DNA from: Rhizobium tibeticum
GTDB taxonomy: Bacteria; Pseudomonadota; Alphaproteobacteria; Rhizobiales; Rhizobiaceae
Direction: 5' to 3'
NCBI RefSeq assembly: GCF_900110205.1
Contig: NZ_FOCV01000013.1
Coordinates: 71,728 to 135,727, forward strand
Length of the DNA stretch: 64,000 nt
The position numbers and the translations under genes are program-made. The notes beneath the pieces are model-generated. The model saw nothing but the letters and a program-made list of their open reading frames with translations, did not search any database and was not told where the DNA came from. This document shows positions 63,216 through 64,000 of the stretch, one piece after another (the first letter of the stretch is position 1; the number at the start of each line of letters is the position of its first letter).

Positions 63216-64000
63216 TCAGAAGACCTTGCCTTCTTCCAGATGCGTCGTGGTTCCGTTGATGTAATAGTCGCCGACCACCCTCGCCTTGTGCAGCAGCGGG
63301 TTGTGGTTGAGCACCGTGCGGATGTTGCGCCAGTGCCGATCGAGATTGAGATGGCGGGAGGTCGCCGACCCGCCGCCAAGCTCGAAGACGTTGGTGGCGG
63401 CCGCAAGCGCGAGTTGCGAAGCGATGATCTGCGTGCGGGCCGTCGTCAACGCGCTTTCGATCAAGGCTGTTTCGATCGCCTCGGCTTCCCCCCCTGCAAA
63501 GGCCACCACCGAGCGATCCAGCGCACGAGCACTCTCGCGGATCAACGTGTCGACAGCAAAGGAGCCTGCAGCAATCTCACCCAATATCTTCTGCACGAAG
63601 GGATCGGCATTGGCCGTCTCGGCCGCACTGTGGGCAGCCGACCGCGCCTGCCTGCGCACATAATCGGTCCCCTCTGCGAGTGCGCCGCGCACCGCACCTG
63701 CCATTGAGGCGGCCAGGTGGAGTTGACGCAACGTCGAGGTATGGCGACCGACAAGCGTGTTCAGACCCCGTCTGGAGATTTCGTGCGGTAATACCTCGAC
63801 GTCTTCGAGCATCACGCCGCCGCTGGCCGTCAGCCGTTGGCCCATGCCGTCCCAGTCATCGAGAATGGTGATGCCTTTGCGATCCACCGGCAGCAGGACG
63901 CTGACGAACTCGTCGTCGTCGTTCCTGGCACTGAAAGAGGCAAAATCGGAAAAAGCTGTCCCCGTCGCATACCATTTCCGGCCGTTGAGGCGGTAGGTCT
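63216..64000 (-). CDS. SfnB-like acyl-CoA-dehydrogenase-type oxidoreductase, cut by the right edge
   Basis: The open frame runs off the right edge, so the N-terminus is missing. Visible blocks are LNGRKWYATGTAFSDFASFS, then ITILDDWDGMGQRLTASGGV and LEDVEVLPHEISRRGLNTLV, the middle beta-domain of SfnB-type enzymes, followed by the C-terminal helices. Its stop is 28 bases before the SsuD-like start. It is the first visible gene of this minus-strand operon. It is more distant from the copies at 50.3 and 53.2 kb than those are from each other. Probably oxygenates an organosulfur substrate before SsuD-like cleavage. Confidence 0.88.
   Translation of the reverse strand, partial: TYRLNGRKWYATGTAFSDFASFSARNDDDEFVSVLLPVDRKGITILDDWDGMGQRLTASGGVMLEDVEVLPHEISRRGLNTLVGRHTSTLRQLHLAASMAGAVRGALAEGTDYVRRQARSAAHSAAETANADPFVQKILGEIAAGSFAVDTLIRESARALDRSVVAFAGGEAEAIETALIESALTTARTQIIASQLALAAATNVFELGGGSATSRHLNLDRHWRNIRTVLNHNPLLHKARVVGDYYINGTTTHLEEGKVF

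Overview
The window looks like part of a secondary replicon (megaplasmid or chromid) of a Rhizobiaceae bacterium. The pointers are a groESL pair of rhizobial type, a DUF1515 protein, an alphaproteobacterial ATP synthase zeta-type inhibitor, a DtxR-type MntR, many ABC transporters with LacI or LysR regulators, and high-GC codon use. This is inferred from protein character, not from a search. The left half is a mosaic. Intact operons alternate with relics: a frameshifted GH19 endolysin, a C-terminal piece of a cytosine methyltransferase, a DUF4143 ATPase, a Fur half-gene, an IS701-type and an IS5-type transposase relic, and pieces of pyrE and uppP.

Layout. 1-4.8 kb: the start of an IS701-type transposase cut by the left edge, phage-lysis-like relics, a Tat-exported Hint-domain protein, a dcm relic and a strong inverted repeat. 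4.8-14.1 kb: a five-gene minus-strand glycan operon in which three of the five proteins are two-domain fusions (glycosyltransferase-glycosidase, Gfo/Idh/MocA-alcohol dehydrogenase, glycosyltransferase-UDP-galactopyranose mutase). 14.1-20 kb: relics and small genes, an exonuclease and a zeta-inhibitor paralogue. 20-23.5 kb: mntR divergent from a multicopper oxidase-ZIP transporter pair, with two MntR-box-like palindromes between them. 24-29.7 kb: an alpha-L-fucosidase and sugar ABC operon with a divergent LacI regulator and two matching operators. 30-32 kb: groESL. 32.7-37.7 kb: single genes (methyltransferase, GYD protein, adenylate cyclase, SDR) and gene fragments. 37.8-42.7 kb: polar amino acid ABC transporter, ureohydrolase, LysR and RidA.

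43-64 kb is a sulfur-acquisition island. It holds an SsuABC-type sulfonate transporter, three NtaA/SnaA/DszA-type flavin monooxygenases, one SsuD-like monooxygenase, three SfnB/DszC-like acyl-CoA-dehydrogenase-type oxidoreductases, an NfsA-like flavin/nitro reductase, a DUF3088 protein, a LysR regulator, an FAD-NAD(P) protein, an amidohydrolase, and two paralogous Tat-exported family 5 binding proteins without permeases. One oxidoreductase-monooxygenase pair is frameshifted in both genes, while the neighbouring paralogous pair is intact. Together these genes would import organosulfur compounds and cleave their C-S bonds with reduced flavin.

The items most worth following up are the fusion-rich glycan operon, the MntR-linked multicopper oxidase-ZIP module and the operon at the right edge of the sulfur island.
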